Positions 1-8,686 of a DNA stretch of 64,000 nucleotides are shown here, in pieces. The notes under the pieces were generated by a model. The model saw nothing but the letters and a program-made list of their open reading frames with translations. It had not been told where the DNA came from and ran no database searches. The position numbers and the translations under genes were made by a program. The stretch's first letter is position 1. Every line of letters begins with the position of its first letter. The stretch lies in contig JAXGWH010000002.1 of assembly GCA_040773385.1 (NCBI GenBank), forward strand, positions 1-64,000, in the 5' to 3' direction. The stretch is from Aeriscardovia sp040773385 (lineage in GTDB: Bacteria > Actinomycetota > Actinomycetes > Actinomycetales > Bifidobacteriaceae).

Positions 1-6
1 CGCCAT
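1..6 (-). CDS. Possible first codons of the gene after pyrB (pyrI?), cut by the window edge
   Basis: Three bases after the pyrB stop (TGA at 10-8) the minus strand reads ATG GCG at 6-1, so another gene may begin here. In many bacteria, bifidobacteria included, pyrI (regulatory chain of aspartate carbamoyltransferase) directly follows pyrB. Only two codons are visible, so the identity is inferred purely from position. Confidence 0.3.
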
Positions 7-7
7 G

Positions 8-988
8 TCAGTCCTCCTCGAAGGTGTCCGCCTGCGCCGGCAGGTCCAGCCCGAGGACCGCGCAGATGAGCGCCATGCGCACGAGCAGGCCGGAATGCAC
101 CTCATCGAAATAGGCGGCGCGCGGGTCGTCGTCCACCTGCGGATCGATCTCCGAATAACGCGGCAGCGGGTCGAGCACCACCATGTCGGTGGGCGCGAGC
201 GCCATGCGCGCCCGGGTGAGGGCGAAGCGGGCGCTCATCCGCTCGAACTGTGCCCGCGTCGGGTAGTCTTCCTGGCTCAGATGGGTCATATAGACCGCGT
301 CGAGCCCCTCCCCCAGGGCGCGTGGCAGATTCTGCCCCTCCACGTAGGTGCCGCCGCCGGCGGTGATGGCCTCGCGCACCCAGGCGGGCAGGCGCTTCGT
401 GGCCGGGCTGACGAGCACAAAATGGTTGCCGCCCATGCGGGCGAGCGTGGAGACGAACGAATGCACGGAGCGCGAGCGGACGAGGTCGCCGGCCACACCG
501 ACGCGCAGGCCGGTGAGCGTGCCGCGGCGCCGGTACAGCTCGGTCAGGTCGGCGAGCGCCTGGGTGGGGTGCCGGTGCGGGCCGTCGCCGGCGTTGATGA
601 CGGGCACGCGCGAGGCGAGCGCCGCCACCCTGGCAGACCCCTCCTTGGAGTGGCGGATGACGAGCAGGTCGTCGAGACGGCTGACCTCGGCGGCGAGGTC
701 GCGGATGGTCTCCATGGTGATCCCGGAGGCGGCCGGAGAGCCCTGGGATCCCTCGAATTCGACGACCTGGCCGCCCAGACGCAGCATGGCGGTCTCGAAG
801 CTGAGGCGGGTGCGGGTGCTCGGCTCGTAGAAGAGGGTCGCCATGACGCGGCCCGCCGCCAGATGCGCGACCTCTTGCCTGTGCCGGCCGATCCACAGTG
901 CCCGATGCATGAGGGTGAGGATCTCGTCGGTGCTGATGTCGTCGAGGGAGACGAGGGAGTGTCCCGCCAGAGTGCCATCCGCCATCAT
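8..988 (-). CDS. pyrB: Aspartate carbamoyltransferase catalytic subunit
   Basis: Cytoplasmic enzyme of pyrimidine synthesis that condenses carbamoyl phosphate with L-aspartate to N-carbamoyl-aspartate. The 326-residue protein has the usual length. It shows the carbamoyl-phosphate motif STRTR at residues 57-61, HPTQ at about 140-143 and DPLPR at about 273-277, the standard landmarks of the ATCase/OTCase family. Two ATG codons lie in tandem (988 and 985). An AGGAG box ends only one base before the first ATG, so the second (985) is the better spaced start. The stop is followed at once by a new ATG, suggesting a pyrBI pair. Upstream, 1065-1123 carries a duplicated 25-bp sequence. No PyrR-type attenuator was recognised. 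Confidence 0.95.
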   Translation of the reverse strand: MMADGTLAGHSLVSLDDISTDEILTLMHRALWIGRHRQEVAHLAAGRVMATLFYEPSTRTRLSFETAMLRLGGQVVEFEGSQGSPAASGITMETIRDLAAEVSRLDDLLVIRHSKEGSARVAALASRVPVINAGDGPHRHPTQALADLTELYRRRGTLTGLRVGVAGDLVRSRSVHSFVSTLARMGGNHFVLVSPATKRLPAWVREAITAGGGTYVEGQNLPRALGEGLDAVYMTHLSQEDYPTRAQFERMSARFALTRARMALAPTDMVVLDPLPRYSEIDPQVDDDPRAAYFDEVHSGLLVRMALICAVLGLDLPAQADTFEED

Positions 989-1064
989 TCTCCTTGTGTG
1001 ATTTCCCTTGTGTGTCCGCGCGATCCTCTGTGCCGGAACAGCGTCAGGACCGTATCAGATTGTT

Positions 1065-1123
1065 CCGTCTGATCTTTTGTCAGAACCGCGTCGGATTACC
1101 GTCTGATCTTTTGTCAGAACCGC
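1065..1123. repeat. Two direct copies of a 25-bp sequence between pyrB and the CT398-like gene
   Basis: Bases 1065-1089 and 1099-1123 are identical (core TCTGATCTTTTGTCAGAACC), with a period of 34. The right-hand copy contains the stop codon and last codons of the CT398-like gene (ending at 1114), so the left copy looks like a duplication of that gene's 3' end. Each copy contains the short inverted repeat CTGA...TCAG. Confidence 0.8.
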
Positions 1124-1836
1124 ACGACGATGACGGGCGGGTCCTCCAGGACCACGGCCTCGTCCTGCGGGGCGGTGCGGATGCGGCCCAGATCCGCGCC
1201 GGTGATGGGCAGTGTGGTCGATTCGAGATGCCCGTCGAGGTAGCGGACCACCACGTCGCCGTCGCCCTCGCGGGCCATCTGCGTGTACGTCGAGACGATC
1301 TCGGGGGTGAGCCCCTGCACGCAGATCTCGCGGCGGGAGCGCTGCTTGGCCATCTTGGTGCGCAGCGAGGCGAGGATGCCCTCGCGCCGGTTCTTGAGAT
1401 CGTTGCCGGTGGTCTCGAGGCGCTTGTCGTTCTGGGTGAGGATCTCGATGTCGCGCGCGTAGCCGTCCTGCGCGGCGAGGCTATCGGTCAGCTCCTGGTC
1501 GAGCTTTTCGAGCCGGGCCTTGTCGGCAGCCTTCTGCTGGTTGATGGCGGAGACGACCTTCGCGCGGGTCTCCCCCTGCAGCTGCCGCTCGAGCGTGTCA
1601 AGCGAGGCGTCGATCTTCGTGCGCTGCGCCTCGATGTCCTTCTGCACCGCGTCCTGCTCGGCGCTCTTTTTCTCAAGCTTGTTGATCTCGAGGAGGATCT
1701 GGCGGCGCTGGACGATGATCCCCTTGAGTTTCGCGGTCTCCGGGAGGGTCTCCGCATCGTGGCGGATGCGCTGGGCCTTGCGGTCGATCTTTTGCAGATT
1801 GTAGAGCAGCTGCTGCTGCGTAGTGGTTGCCTGCAT
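1114..1836 (-). CDS. CT398-like coiled-coil protein with a degenerate zinc ribbon
   Basis: A 240-residue protein. Residues about 5-170 are a long, charged coiled coil (QQQLLYNLQKIDRKAQRIRH and following). The C-terminal 65 residues align by pattern with the C4 zinc-ribbon domain of the CT398/DUF164 family: ADLGRIRTAPQDEAVVLED mimics the usual LxRIRxAPPDEVVxCEECG. Only one cysteine remains (ICVQG), so zinc binding is probably lost. The start at 1836 (MQATTTQQQ) was chosen because the coiled coil begins there and the upstream codons look non-coding. The family is often described as nucleic-acid binding, but its function is unknown. It lies between glnE and pyrB on the same strand. Confidence 0.75.
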   Translation of the reverse strand: MQATTTQQQLLYNLQKIDRKAQRIRHDAETLPETAKLKGIIVQRRQILLEINKLEKKSAEQDAVQKDIEAQRTKIDASLDTLERQLQGETRAKVVSAINQQKAADKARLEKLDQELTDSLAAQDGYARDIEILTQNDKRLETTGNDLKNRREGILASLRTKMAKQRSRREICVQGLTPEIVSTYTQMAREGDGDVVVRYLDGHLESTTLPITGADLGRIRTAPQDEAVVLEDPPVIVVRF

Positions 1837-1984
1837 AACACCCAACTGTAGCGGTTTGTGCGGCCCTGCGCCGATCGCCGCCCTGCAGGAGTGCGGCACA
1901 CCAGAGAGGGCCGGGGACGGGGATCTTCCGACAGACGTCGATGACCATCGATGACCGCATCGATGACCGTCAATGACAAAACGG

Positions 1985-4900
1985 TCAGTCGTCGTAGCCG
2001 TAGAACAGGCGTGTCATGATGCGACGGGAACGGCGCATGAGGGCGAGCACGGCGTTGGACAGCTCCTGGCCGCCACGCGCGTCGGCACCGACCCTGTCCT
2101 GTCCGTCGGCACCGTCTCTGGCCTGACCATCGCCCCAGGAAAGGCCGGGCGGCATGCAGGCGGCCACCCCGGTAAGGTCCTGCACGGAGTCTGGCAGCAC
2201 GTCGGCACGGGTCACGCCGGGCTGCCACAGGTAGCAGGCGTTGCGCACGGCTGTGACGAGCGTCCACGTGCGCCGCAGGACGTCGGCGTCGTCCGTGCTG
2301 AGCAGTCCGGCCTCCTCCTCGGCGTCGAGCGCGGCGAGCGTGCCGGTGGTCCGCAGGTCGGGCGACTGCCCCGCATGGCGCAGCTGGAGCAGCTGCACGG
2401 TCCACTCCGCGTCGGACAGGCCGCCCGGGCCGAGCTTGAGATGCCGGTCGGGGCGCACACCCATGGGCAGGCGCTCGTTCTCCATGCGCGCCTTGAGACG
2501 GCGGACGGCGGTCAGATCCGCATTGGTCACACCACCCTGGGGATAGCGCAGCGGGTCGATCACGTCCGCCATGAAACGGTCCGCCGCCTGCCGGTCGCCG
2601 GCCACGAACCGGCAGCGCAGCAGCGCCTGGTGCTCCCACACGTCGGCGAGCTGTGTGTAGTAGCGCCGTGCTGAGGCGAGGCTGCGCACGAGGGGCCCGG
2701 AACGGCCCTCGGGGCGCAGGTCGAAGTCGAGGCGCAGCGCCTGCTCGCCGCCGATGGGAGCGTCCAGCAGGCCGCGCAGACCGTCGAGAAGCTCCCGGGC
2801 GCAGGAGGCCGGGTCAGGCAACGACGGATCCGCCCTCTCCTCCTGCGCCGCCGTGTCGGCCGTGGGTTCATAGAAACAGATGAGGTCGGCGTCAGAACTG
2901 AAATTGGACTCCCTGCCGCCGTAGCGTCCCATGGCGAACAGGACGAGCGAGGCGGCGGGTGCCGCTCCCCCGTGCCGGGCGGACCAGTCGGCCACGCTCC
3001 AGCGCAGCGCCGAGCGCAGCAGCTCGTCATGCACGTCGCTCATGGCGGAAAGCGCCGTCATCTCCGGTTGCACGCCCGTCATCCATCCCAGTCCGACACG
3101 TTCGATCTCGCGGCGTCGCAGCGCGCGCAGTCCGGTGGCGAACCCCGTGCGGTCGGCGGCGAACCGCCGCTCGAGGCTGCGGCACTCGGTCTCCAGGCTC
3201 TCCGGGCCCCGGGCCGCGAGCTGGTCGTCATGGCCGAGCCAGGTGACCGATTCGATGGAGCGTGTGAGGGCGTCGCCCAGATATCGGGACGTCGACAGAA
3301 TGCGGCACAGGCGCTGGGCCGCCGAGCGCGAGTCGCGCAGGAAACCGAGATAGGAGGATCCCTGGCCGAAACGGTCTTCAAGCTTGCTCAGCTGCAGCAG
3401 GCCCATGTCGGGGTCCGGCCCTTGGCCCAGCCAGTCGAGCATGACGGGCAGGAGGAGGCGGTTGATGCGCGCCGCCCGCGTGGCACCACGGGTCAGACGG
3501 GCGACAAGCCGCGCCGCCGCGGCCGGGTCGGCAAAACCGATCGCGCGGTAGCGTTCCTGCGCCGCCTTCGCGTCGAGACGGACCTCGTCGGCGCTCATGC
3601 CGGCGATCTGAGGAAGGAGCGGGCGGTAGTAGACGTCCGTATGGATGCGGCGCACCTCTCGGCGCACGTGGTCATAGCGGTCGACGAGCTGGACGGGCGA
3701 GAGCTGCATGCTGCGGGCGAGGCGGCGCAGTTCCGGATCCCGGCCGATCGTCTCGGCGTCCGCGTGGCGGGGCGCCTCCAGGCCGCCGTTTCCGGGGCCG
3801 AGATCGGGGAACAGGTGGGTGCGGCGCAGCTGCCAGACCTGCTGGCGGTGCTCGAGGACGCGCTCAAAGCGGTAGTCGGCGGATATGCGCGAGCCCTGAC
3901 GTCGGGAGATGTAGCCGCCGGCCACGAGCGCGTCGAGGGCGGGCAGCGTCGCGGAGCTCCCCCGCAGGCTCTCATCGGTGCGCCCGTGGACGAGCTGGAG
4001 CATCTGGACGGTGAACTCCACGTCGCGCAGCCCGCCGCGGCCGAGTTTGATCTCGCGCTCGCGCAGGGGCGCGGGGATGTTATCCTCCACGCGGCGGCGC
4101 ATCTTCTGGCAGGAGGCGACGAAACCGGGACGGCCTCCCGCCTGCCACACATAGTGCGAGGCCATCTGCGAGAAACCGTCCGCGAGATCATGGTCACCGG
4201 CGATGGGATGGGCCTTGAGCAGGGCCTGGAATTCCCAGTTCTCGGCCCATTTGTCGTAATAGTCACGGAAGGAGGCCAGGGTGCGCACGAGCGGGCCGTC
4301 CTTGCCCTCGGGCCGCAGGGCGGTGTCGATCTGCCACAGCGGCGGTTCGGTCGAGCCTGGCACGATGTCGGAGCAGACGCGCCGCAGACAGACCGCGACC
4401 TTGGTGGCGACGGCCTCACCGGTCTGTGGGGCCACGCCCCCGGCCGGTTCGGCACAGTAGACGAGGTCACAGTCGGAGACGTAGTTGAGCTCACGGGCGC
4501 CGAGTTTGCCCATCGCCACGACGAGCAGATGGCACCGGCCCTGCGGGTCCTTCTCCTGCCGGGCGATGACGAGGGCCTGGCCGATAGCCGCCTGGGCGAG
4601 GTCGGAGAGTGCCTGCGAGACCTGCGGCTGGACCTGGAGGGCGTCGCCGGTGAGGTCCCAGGCGAGGATGGCGGCCAGCTGGCGACGGTAACAGGCGCGC
4701 AGCGCGTCCACGCGGGCGGGGAAAAGCGAGGAAGGGTCGGCAGCAGGGTCGGCGTCCGTGAAGGCCTTCTTTCGCCGACCGAAATCCCAGGAGCGTGCGG
4801 CGTAGCCCTGCTGCGTGATGACCGCGTCGACCAGATCGGGCCGCGAGGCCATGAGCCGGCCCAGGTCCTGCGAGGCACCGAGCACGAAAAGGAGCCGCTG

Positions 4901-5404
4901 GATGGGCCCGTCCGCCCGGCTCGCGCCCGGCAGTGCGGCGAGGGGATCAGAATCGTCGGAATCACCGGCTTCCGCAGAGTTTCCGGCCTTCCCAGATCCC
5001 CTGGGATTTATGGAGTCCGGAGCCGTCCCGGAACCGTCAGGATCCTTGGGGTCTCCGGGATTGATGCCACGGCCGGGCCTGGGCATGAGAGGCGAGCGCC
5101 CCGGACGGGCGGGCAGACCTGTTGTCAGCCTCACATCGAAACGCGTGAGGGCAGGGACGAGCGCCGGCTGTGCCTGGAGGATGGCCGCGTAGGAGGCGAG
5201 CGCGGTGTCCGGGCTGGCCACACGGGCAAGCCGGAGCAGCAGCTGCCGCAGGAACGGGTCCGGGTCGTCGGTCCCGGCCTGCCGCAGCACGGCGGCGACG
5301 TCATCGAGGCGGGCGGAGGCGGAGTCCGGATCGACGAAACCGGCGCGCAGCAGGACCCTCGGCCTGTCGGCGGTGTGCGGACCGCTCTCAGCGGGCGTCG
5401 TCAT
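1985..5404 (-). CDS. glnE: Bifunctional glutamine-synthetase adenylyltransferase/deadenylase
   Basis: Adds and removes AMP on a glutamine synthetase tyrosine to tune nitrogen assimilation. The 1139-residue protein (somewhat longer than usual) carries two nucleotidyltransferase domains: GKLGARELNYVSDCDLVYC in the N-terminal half and GRYGGRESNFSSDADLICFY in the C-terminal half, each with the DxD metal motif and followed by RPEG motifs (LRPEGKDGPLVR, LRPEGRSGPLVR). A Pro/Gly/Asp/Ser-rich insertion of about 55 residues near residues 105-160 is not expected in the family and explains most of the extra length. The ATG at 5404 is preferred: it overlaps the 3' end of the methyltransferase gene by 17 bp, implying translational coupling. 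Confidence 0.93.
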   Translation of the reverse strand: MTTPAESGPHTADRPRVLLRAGFVDPDSASARLDDVAAVLRQAGTDDPDPFLRQLLLRLARVASPDTALASYAAILQAQPALVPALTRFDVRLTTGLPARPGRSPLMPRPGRGINPGDPKDPDGSGTAPDSINPRGSGKAGNSAEAGDSDDSDPLAALPGASRADGPIQRLLFVLGASQDLGRLMASRPDLVDAVITQQGYAARSWDFGRRKKAFTDADPAADPSSLFPARVDALRACYRRQLAAILAWDLTGDALQVQPQVSQALSDLAQAAIGQALVIARQEKDPQGRCHLLVVAMGKLGARELNYVSDCDLVYCAEPAGGVAPQTGEAVATKVAVCLRRVCSDIVPGSTEPPLWQIDTALRPEGKDGPLVRTLASFRDYYDKWAENWEFQALLKAHPIAGDHDLADGFSQMASHYVWQAGGRPGFVASCQKMRRRVEDNIPAPLREREIKLGRGGLRDVEFTVQMLQLVHGRTDESLRGSSATLPALDALVAGGYISRRQGSRISADYRFERVLEHRQQVWQLRRTHLFPDLGPGNGGLEAPRHADAETIGRDPELRRLARSMQLSPVQLVDRYDHVRREVRRIHTDVYYRPLLPQIAGMSADEVRLDAKAAQERYRAIGFADPAAAARLVARLTRGATRAARINRLLLPVMLDWLGQGPDPDMGLLQLSKLEDRFGQGSSYLGFLRDSRSAAQRLCRILSTSRYLGDALTRSIESVTWLGHDDQLAARGPESLETECRSLERRFAADRTGFATGLRALRRREIERVGLGWMTGVQPEMTALSAMSDVHDELLRSALRWSVADWSARHGGAAPAASLVLFAMGRYGGRESNFSSDADLICFYEPTADTAAQEERADPSLPDPASCARELLDGLRGLLDAPIGGEQALRLDFDLRPEGRSGPLVRSLASARRYYTQLADVWEHQALLRCRFVAGDRQAADRFMADVIDPLRYPQGGVTNADLTAVRRLKARMENERLPMGVRPDRHLKLGPGGLSDAEWTVQLLQLRHAGQSPDLRTTGTLAALDAEEEAGLLSTDDADVLRRTWTLVTAVRNACYLWQPGVTRADVLPDSVQDLTGVAACMPPGLSWGDGQARDGADGQDRVGADARGGQELSNAVLALMRRSRRIMTRLFYGYDD

Positions 5405-6596
5405 GATCAGTCCCCTCCGGCGATGTCGCCCCGCCGTCTGCCTGTGCCCCGCCGAGGACGCGCTCCTGACGGTCGAGGTCACGCAGGATCCTGCGCAGCT
5501 TGCGGTCGCTGATATCGCGCTCCTGGGATGTCTGGACTACCGGGTCTTCCGCTGCCTGGCCCGTCTGATCCGCCGATGCCGCCGATACCGCGCCGTCCCC
5601 GGCTTCGGACGTCACAGGGGCCGCCGCCGCGGGCGCCTGCGGCCCGGCCTCGCCGCGGTTGACGTCGCCGGCCGGCCGACGCGTATCCTTGGCGCCGTGC
5701 CGCTTCTTCTCCAGCCGTGCAAAACCGGGCGCCATCCGCCGCGAGACGACGAGGAAGCCCGTGTGCCCGATCATCTCGTGGTCGGGCCGCACGGCCAGCC
5801 CCTCGGCCTTCCATGTGCGCTCGAGCAGCTCGACGATCTCTGGCTCCGTCCAGCAGCCGGCCGCCCGCAGGTCATCGGCGAGACGTCCCATCTGCGTGGT
5901 CGTCGTCACATAGCAGACGAGCACCCCGCCGGCGGCGAGCACGCGTGCGGCCTGTGGCAGCCTGTTCCACGGGTCGAGCAGGTCGAGCACGATCCGGTCG
6001 AACGACCCATCGGGAAAAGCGGCTGCCCCGCTGTCGAAATCGGTCACGCGCAGATCCCACCACGCGGGCTTCTGCCCGAAATAGAGCGTGACATTGCCCT
6101 CGCTCACCCGGGCGAACTCCTCACGCACCTCCAGCGTGGTGAGGGAGCCCTCGGGGCCGACCGCGTCGAGCAGGGCGAGGCTCATCGCCCCCGACCCGCC
6201 GCCGGACTCGAGCACGCGCGAGCCGCGGCGGATGTCCCCGTACGAGAGGGTCTGGGCGATGTCCTTGGGGTACATGATCTGCGCGCCTCGGGGCATGGAG
6301 AGCTGGTAGTCGGCCATGCGCGGGCGGAAGCACATGTACTGCCAGCCGCCCACGCGCTTCTGGGCGTAGTGCCGGCCGAGCATCTGCCCGGGCCGCAGCT
6401 GCTGCTCCTCCTCGGGCCTTGGAAGTGAGTGCGTCGTCGCCACGCTGCCCGGCAGCAGGCCGATCACCTCGTCATGGCGCAGGAAGCCGTGCGCGGTCTG
6501 CAGCACGGCGCCGGGCACGAGCTGCTCGGTGAGCTTGTTGCCCCGCCGGTCGATGAGCTGGACCTTCTCCCCCGCCTGCAGCACCCCGCGTCGCAT
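5388..6596 (-). CDS. trmI: tRNA (adenine(58)-N1)-methyltransferase, TrmI type
   Basis: AdoMet-dependent enzyme that makes m1A58 in the T-loop of tRNA. N-terminal residues 1-60 form the small beta domain (MRRGVLQAGEKVQLIDRRG). A Rossmann methyltransferase fold follows, with the motif I glycine-rich loop VLESGGGSGAMSLAL at about 128-142 and the acidic VLDLLDPWNRLP motif around residue 205. Residues after about 295 are an Ala/Asp/Gln-rich tail, absent from compact TrmI enzymes and probably disordered. The gene is followed by glnE with a 17-bp overlap. The ABC exporter pair is on the far side of a 143-bp gap. Confidence 0.9.
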   Translation of the reverse strand: MRRGVLQAGEKVQLIDRRGNKLTEQLVPGAVLQTAHGFLRHDEVIGLLPGSVATTHSLPRPEEEQQLRPGQMLGRHYAQKRVGGWQYMCFRPRMADYQLSMPRGAQIMYPKDIAQTLSYGDIRRGSRVLESGGGSGAMSLALLDAVGPEGSLTTLEVREEFARVSEGNVTLYFGQKPAWWDLRVTDFDSGAAAFPDGSFDRIVLDLLDPWNRLPQAARVLAAGGVLVCYVTTTTQMGRLADDLRAAGCWTEPEIVELLERTWKAEGLAVRPDHEMIGHTGFLVVSRRMAPGFARLEKKRHGAKDTRRPAGDVNRGEAGPQAPAAAAPVTSEAGDGAVSAASADQTGQAAEDPVVQTSQERDISDRKLRRILRDLDRQERVLGGAQADGGATSPEGTDHDDAR

Positions 6597-6739
6597 ACCT
6601 GCCGCCTTTCCGACCTGTCAATGCGGTCCGTCGATCCTGTCTGCCCGGCGGATCCTGCGTATGTCTACGGATCCTGCCGATCACCGGCCGCCCGGGATCT
6701 TCGGACCGCCGTCCGTCCCCGTCTTACTTCTCGAATTAC

Positions 6740-8686
6740 TTACTCGTCGATTTCCCCGGCGAACTGGGAATTGTAGAGCTTTGCGTACGCCCCGCCTTTG
6801 GCGAGCAGCTCTTTGTGCGTGCCCTGCTCGATCACCGAGCCGTGGTCCACGTAGAGGATCAGGTCGGCGTCGACGATGGTCGAGAGCCGGTGCGCGATGA
6901 CGAACGAGGTGCGGTCCTGGCGCAGCCGGTTCATGGCCTGCTGGACGAGCATCTCCGTGCGCGTGTCCACCGAGCTCGTCGCCTCGTCGAGGATGAGGAT
7001 GTCCGGCTGCGAGAGGAACGCGCGGCAGATGGTGAGCAGCTGGCGCTCGCCCTGCGAGAGGTCGTCGGAATCGGCGCTGACACGCGTGTCGTAGCCCTGC
7101 GGCAGCCGTCGGACGAACTCGTCCACATGCGTGGCTTTCGCCGCCTGCAGCAGCTCGTCCTCGGAGACGGTCTGCCCGGGCCGCACGCCGTAGAGCAGGT
7201 TCTCGCGGATGGTGCCGTCGAACAGCCACGTGTCCTGCAGCACCATGCCGAAGTGCCGTCGCAGCTCGTGGCGGGTGACACGTTTCGTGTCGGTGCCGTC
7301 GATGTAGATGTGCCCGCCCTGGATCTCGTAGAAGCGCATGAGCAGGTTGACGAGCGTGGTCTTGCCGGCACCGGTCGGCCCGACGATGGCGACCGTCTGG
7401 CCGGGCTTCGCCTCCAGCGTGAGGTCCTCGATGAGAGGGTTGTCCGGGTCGTAGCTGAAACGCACGTGGCTGAAGACGACGTGCCCGTCGATGGTGCCGT
7501 CCGTACGGCGCGAGAGGAGCGCGCCGTGCTCGGGGTCGGGCTGCTCCTCCGGCGCGTCGAGGAAGTCGAAGATCCTCCTGCACGAGGCGAGCGCGGACTG
7601 CAGCTGTGTGGTCATCGAGGCGATCTGGGTGATGGGCTGGGAGGCCTGCCGCGAGTACTGGGTGAACGCCTGGAAGTCACCGAGCGACATGGTGCCGGTG
7701 AGCACCTGCACGCCGCCGACGATGATGATGAGCACGTAGAACGCGTTGGTGAGGAAGCCGGAGACCGGCTGGACGAGGCCGGAGATGAGCTGGGAGCGGT
7801 AGGTGGACTCGTAGAGCCGCCTGTTCTCGCCGTCGAAGCGTTTCTCGGCGTTCTTCTGCTGGCCGAAGGCACGGACGACGAGGTGTCCGGAGAACATCTC
7901 CTCCACGTCGGAGTTGACGACGCCCGTGTCACCCCACAGGCGCGTGAAATAGGGCTCCGCACGCCGGGTGATGAGCCGGCCGACGAGGAAGATGAGCGGG
8001 ATGACGACCATGGTCAGGAGCGTGAGCCGCCAGCTGATGGTGAACATCATGACAAAGACGGCGATCACGGTGAACACGGAGAAGAGCAGCTCGCCGAGCA
8101 TCTGCTGGAGGGTGCCGGTGATGTTGTCGACGTCGTTGGTGGTCCGGCTCATGATCTCGCCGCGCGGTACCCCGTCGAAGTATGACAGGCGCAGGTGGTG
8201 CATCTTGTGCTCGATCTCGCGCCTCATGCGGTACACCATTTTGACGATGATGCGGGTGACGAACCAGTTTTCCACCACGCGCAGGATGACGGCGATCACA
8301 TAGACGATGACGGCGAGCACGAGGATCCGGCCGAACAGACCCCAGTCCATGCCGCGGCGGATGTCGACGTCCATGGTGGAGACCATCTGCGCGAGCGAAG
8401 CCTGGACGCCTCCGGCCGAGCGCATGCGCGTGACGATCTGCGCATGGGTGAGATCGGGCGAGTAGCCCCATCGGGCGAGCATGGCGGAGATGAGCCCGGA
8501 GAAAAGCACGTTGGTGGCCTGGCCGAGGATCTTGGGGCCGGCCACGGACAGGCCGACGCCGAACAGCCCGGTCAGGACCGCGGTGACGACCCAGATTTTG
8601 TGCTCGGTCAGATAGGAGACGAGCCGGCGCAGAGCGGCGGAGCGGTCTTCCTTGCTGATCGGTTCGACGGCGCGGGGACGTGGCAT
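6740..8686 (-). CDS. ABC exporter half-transporter, canonical ATPase subunit
   Basis: A 648-residue membrane protein with an N-terminal six-helix exporter domain (residues about 30-350) fused to an ATPase domain. It has Walker A GPTGAGKTTLVN, signature LSQGERQLL, Walker B ILILDEATSSVD and switch histidine in IAHRLSTI. The signature deviates from LSGGQ (LSQGE), while Walker B keeps the catalytic glutamate. Its start (ATG 8686) overlaps the stop of the upstream subunit as TGATG, so the two are translated together and almost certainly form a heterodimer of the LmrCD/TM287-288 type. The substrate is unknown; drugs, lipids or peptides are all exported by this family. Confidence 0.9.
   Translation of the reverse strand: MPRPRAVEPISKEDRSAALRRLVSYLTEHKIWVVTAVLTGLFGVGLSVAGPKILGQATNVLFSGLISAMLARWGYSPDLTHAQIVTRMRSAGGVQASLAQMVSTMDVDIRRGMDWGLFGRILVLAVIVYVIAVILRVVENWFVTRIIVKMVYRMRREIEHKMHHLRLSYFDGVPRGEIMSRTTNDVDNITGTLQQMLGELLFSVFTVIAVFVMMFTISWRLTLLTMVVIPLIFLVGRLITRRAEPYFTRLWGDTGVVNSDVEEMFSGHLVVRAFGQQKNAEKRFDGENRRLYESTYRSQLISGLVQPVSGFLTNAFYVLIIIVGGVQVLTGTMSLGDFQAFTQYSRQASQPITQIASMTTQLQSALASCRRIFDFLDAPEEQPDPEHGALLSRRTDGTIDGHVVFSHVRFSYDPDNPLIEDLTLEAKPGQTVAIVGPTGAGKTTLVNLLMRFYEIQGGHIYIDGTDTKRVTRHELRRHFGMVLQDTWLFDGTIRENLLYGVRPGQTVSEDELLQAAKATHVDEFVRRLPQGYDTRVSADSDDLSQGERQLLTICRAFLSQPDILILDEATSSVDTRTEMLVQQAMNRLRQDRTSFVIAHRLSTIVDADLILYVDHGSVIEQGTHKELLAKGGAYAKLYNSQFAGEIDE

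Noticed and set aside
2972..5512. Long plus-strand frame opposite glnE
   Set aside because: Antisense shadow of glnE with no ribosome site, motif or sensible composition.
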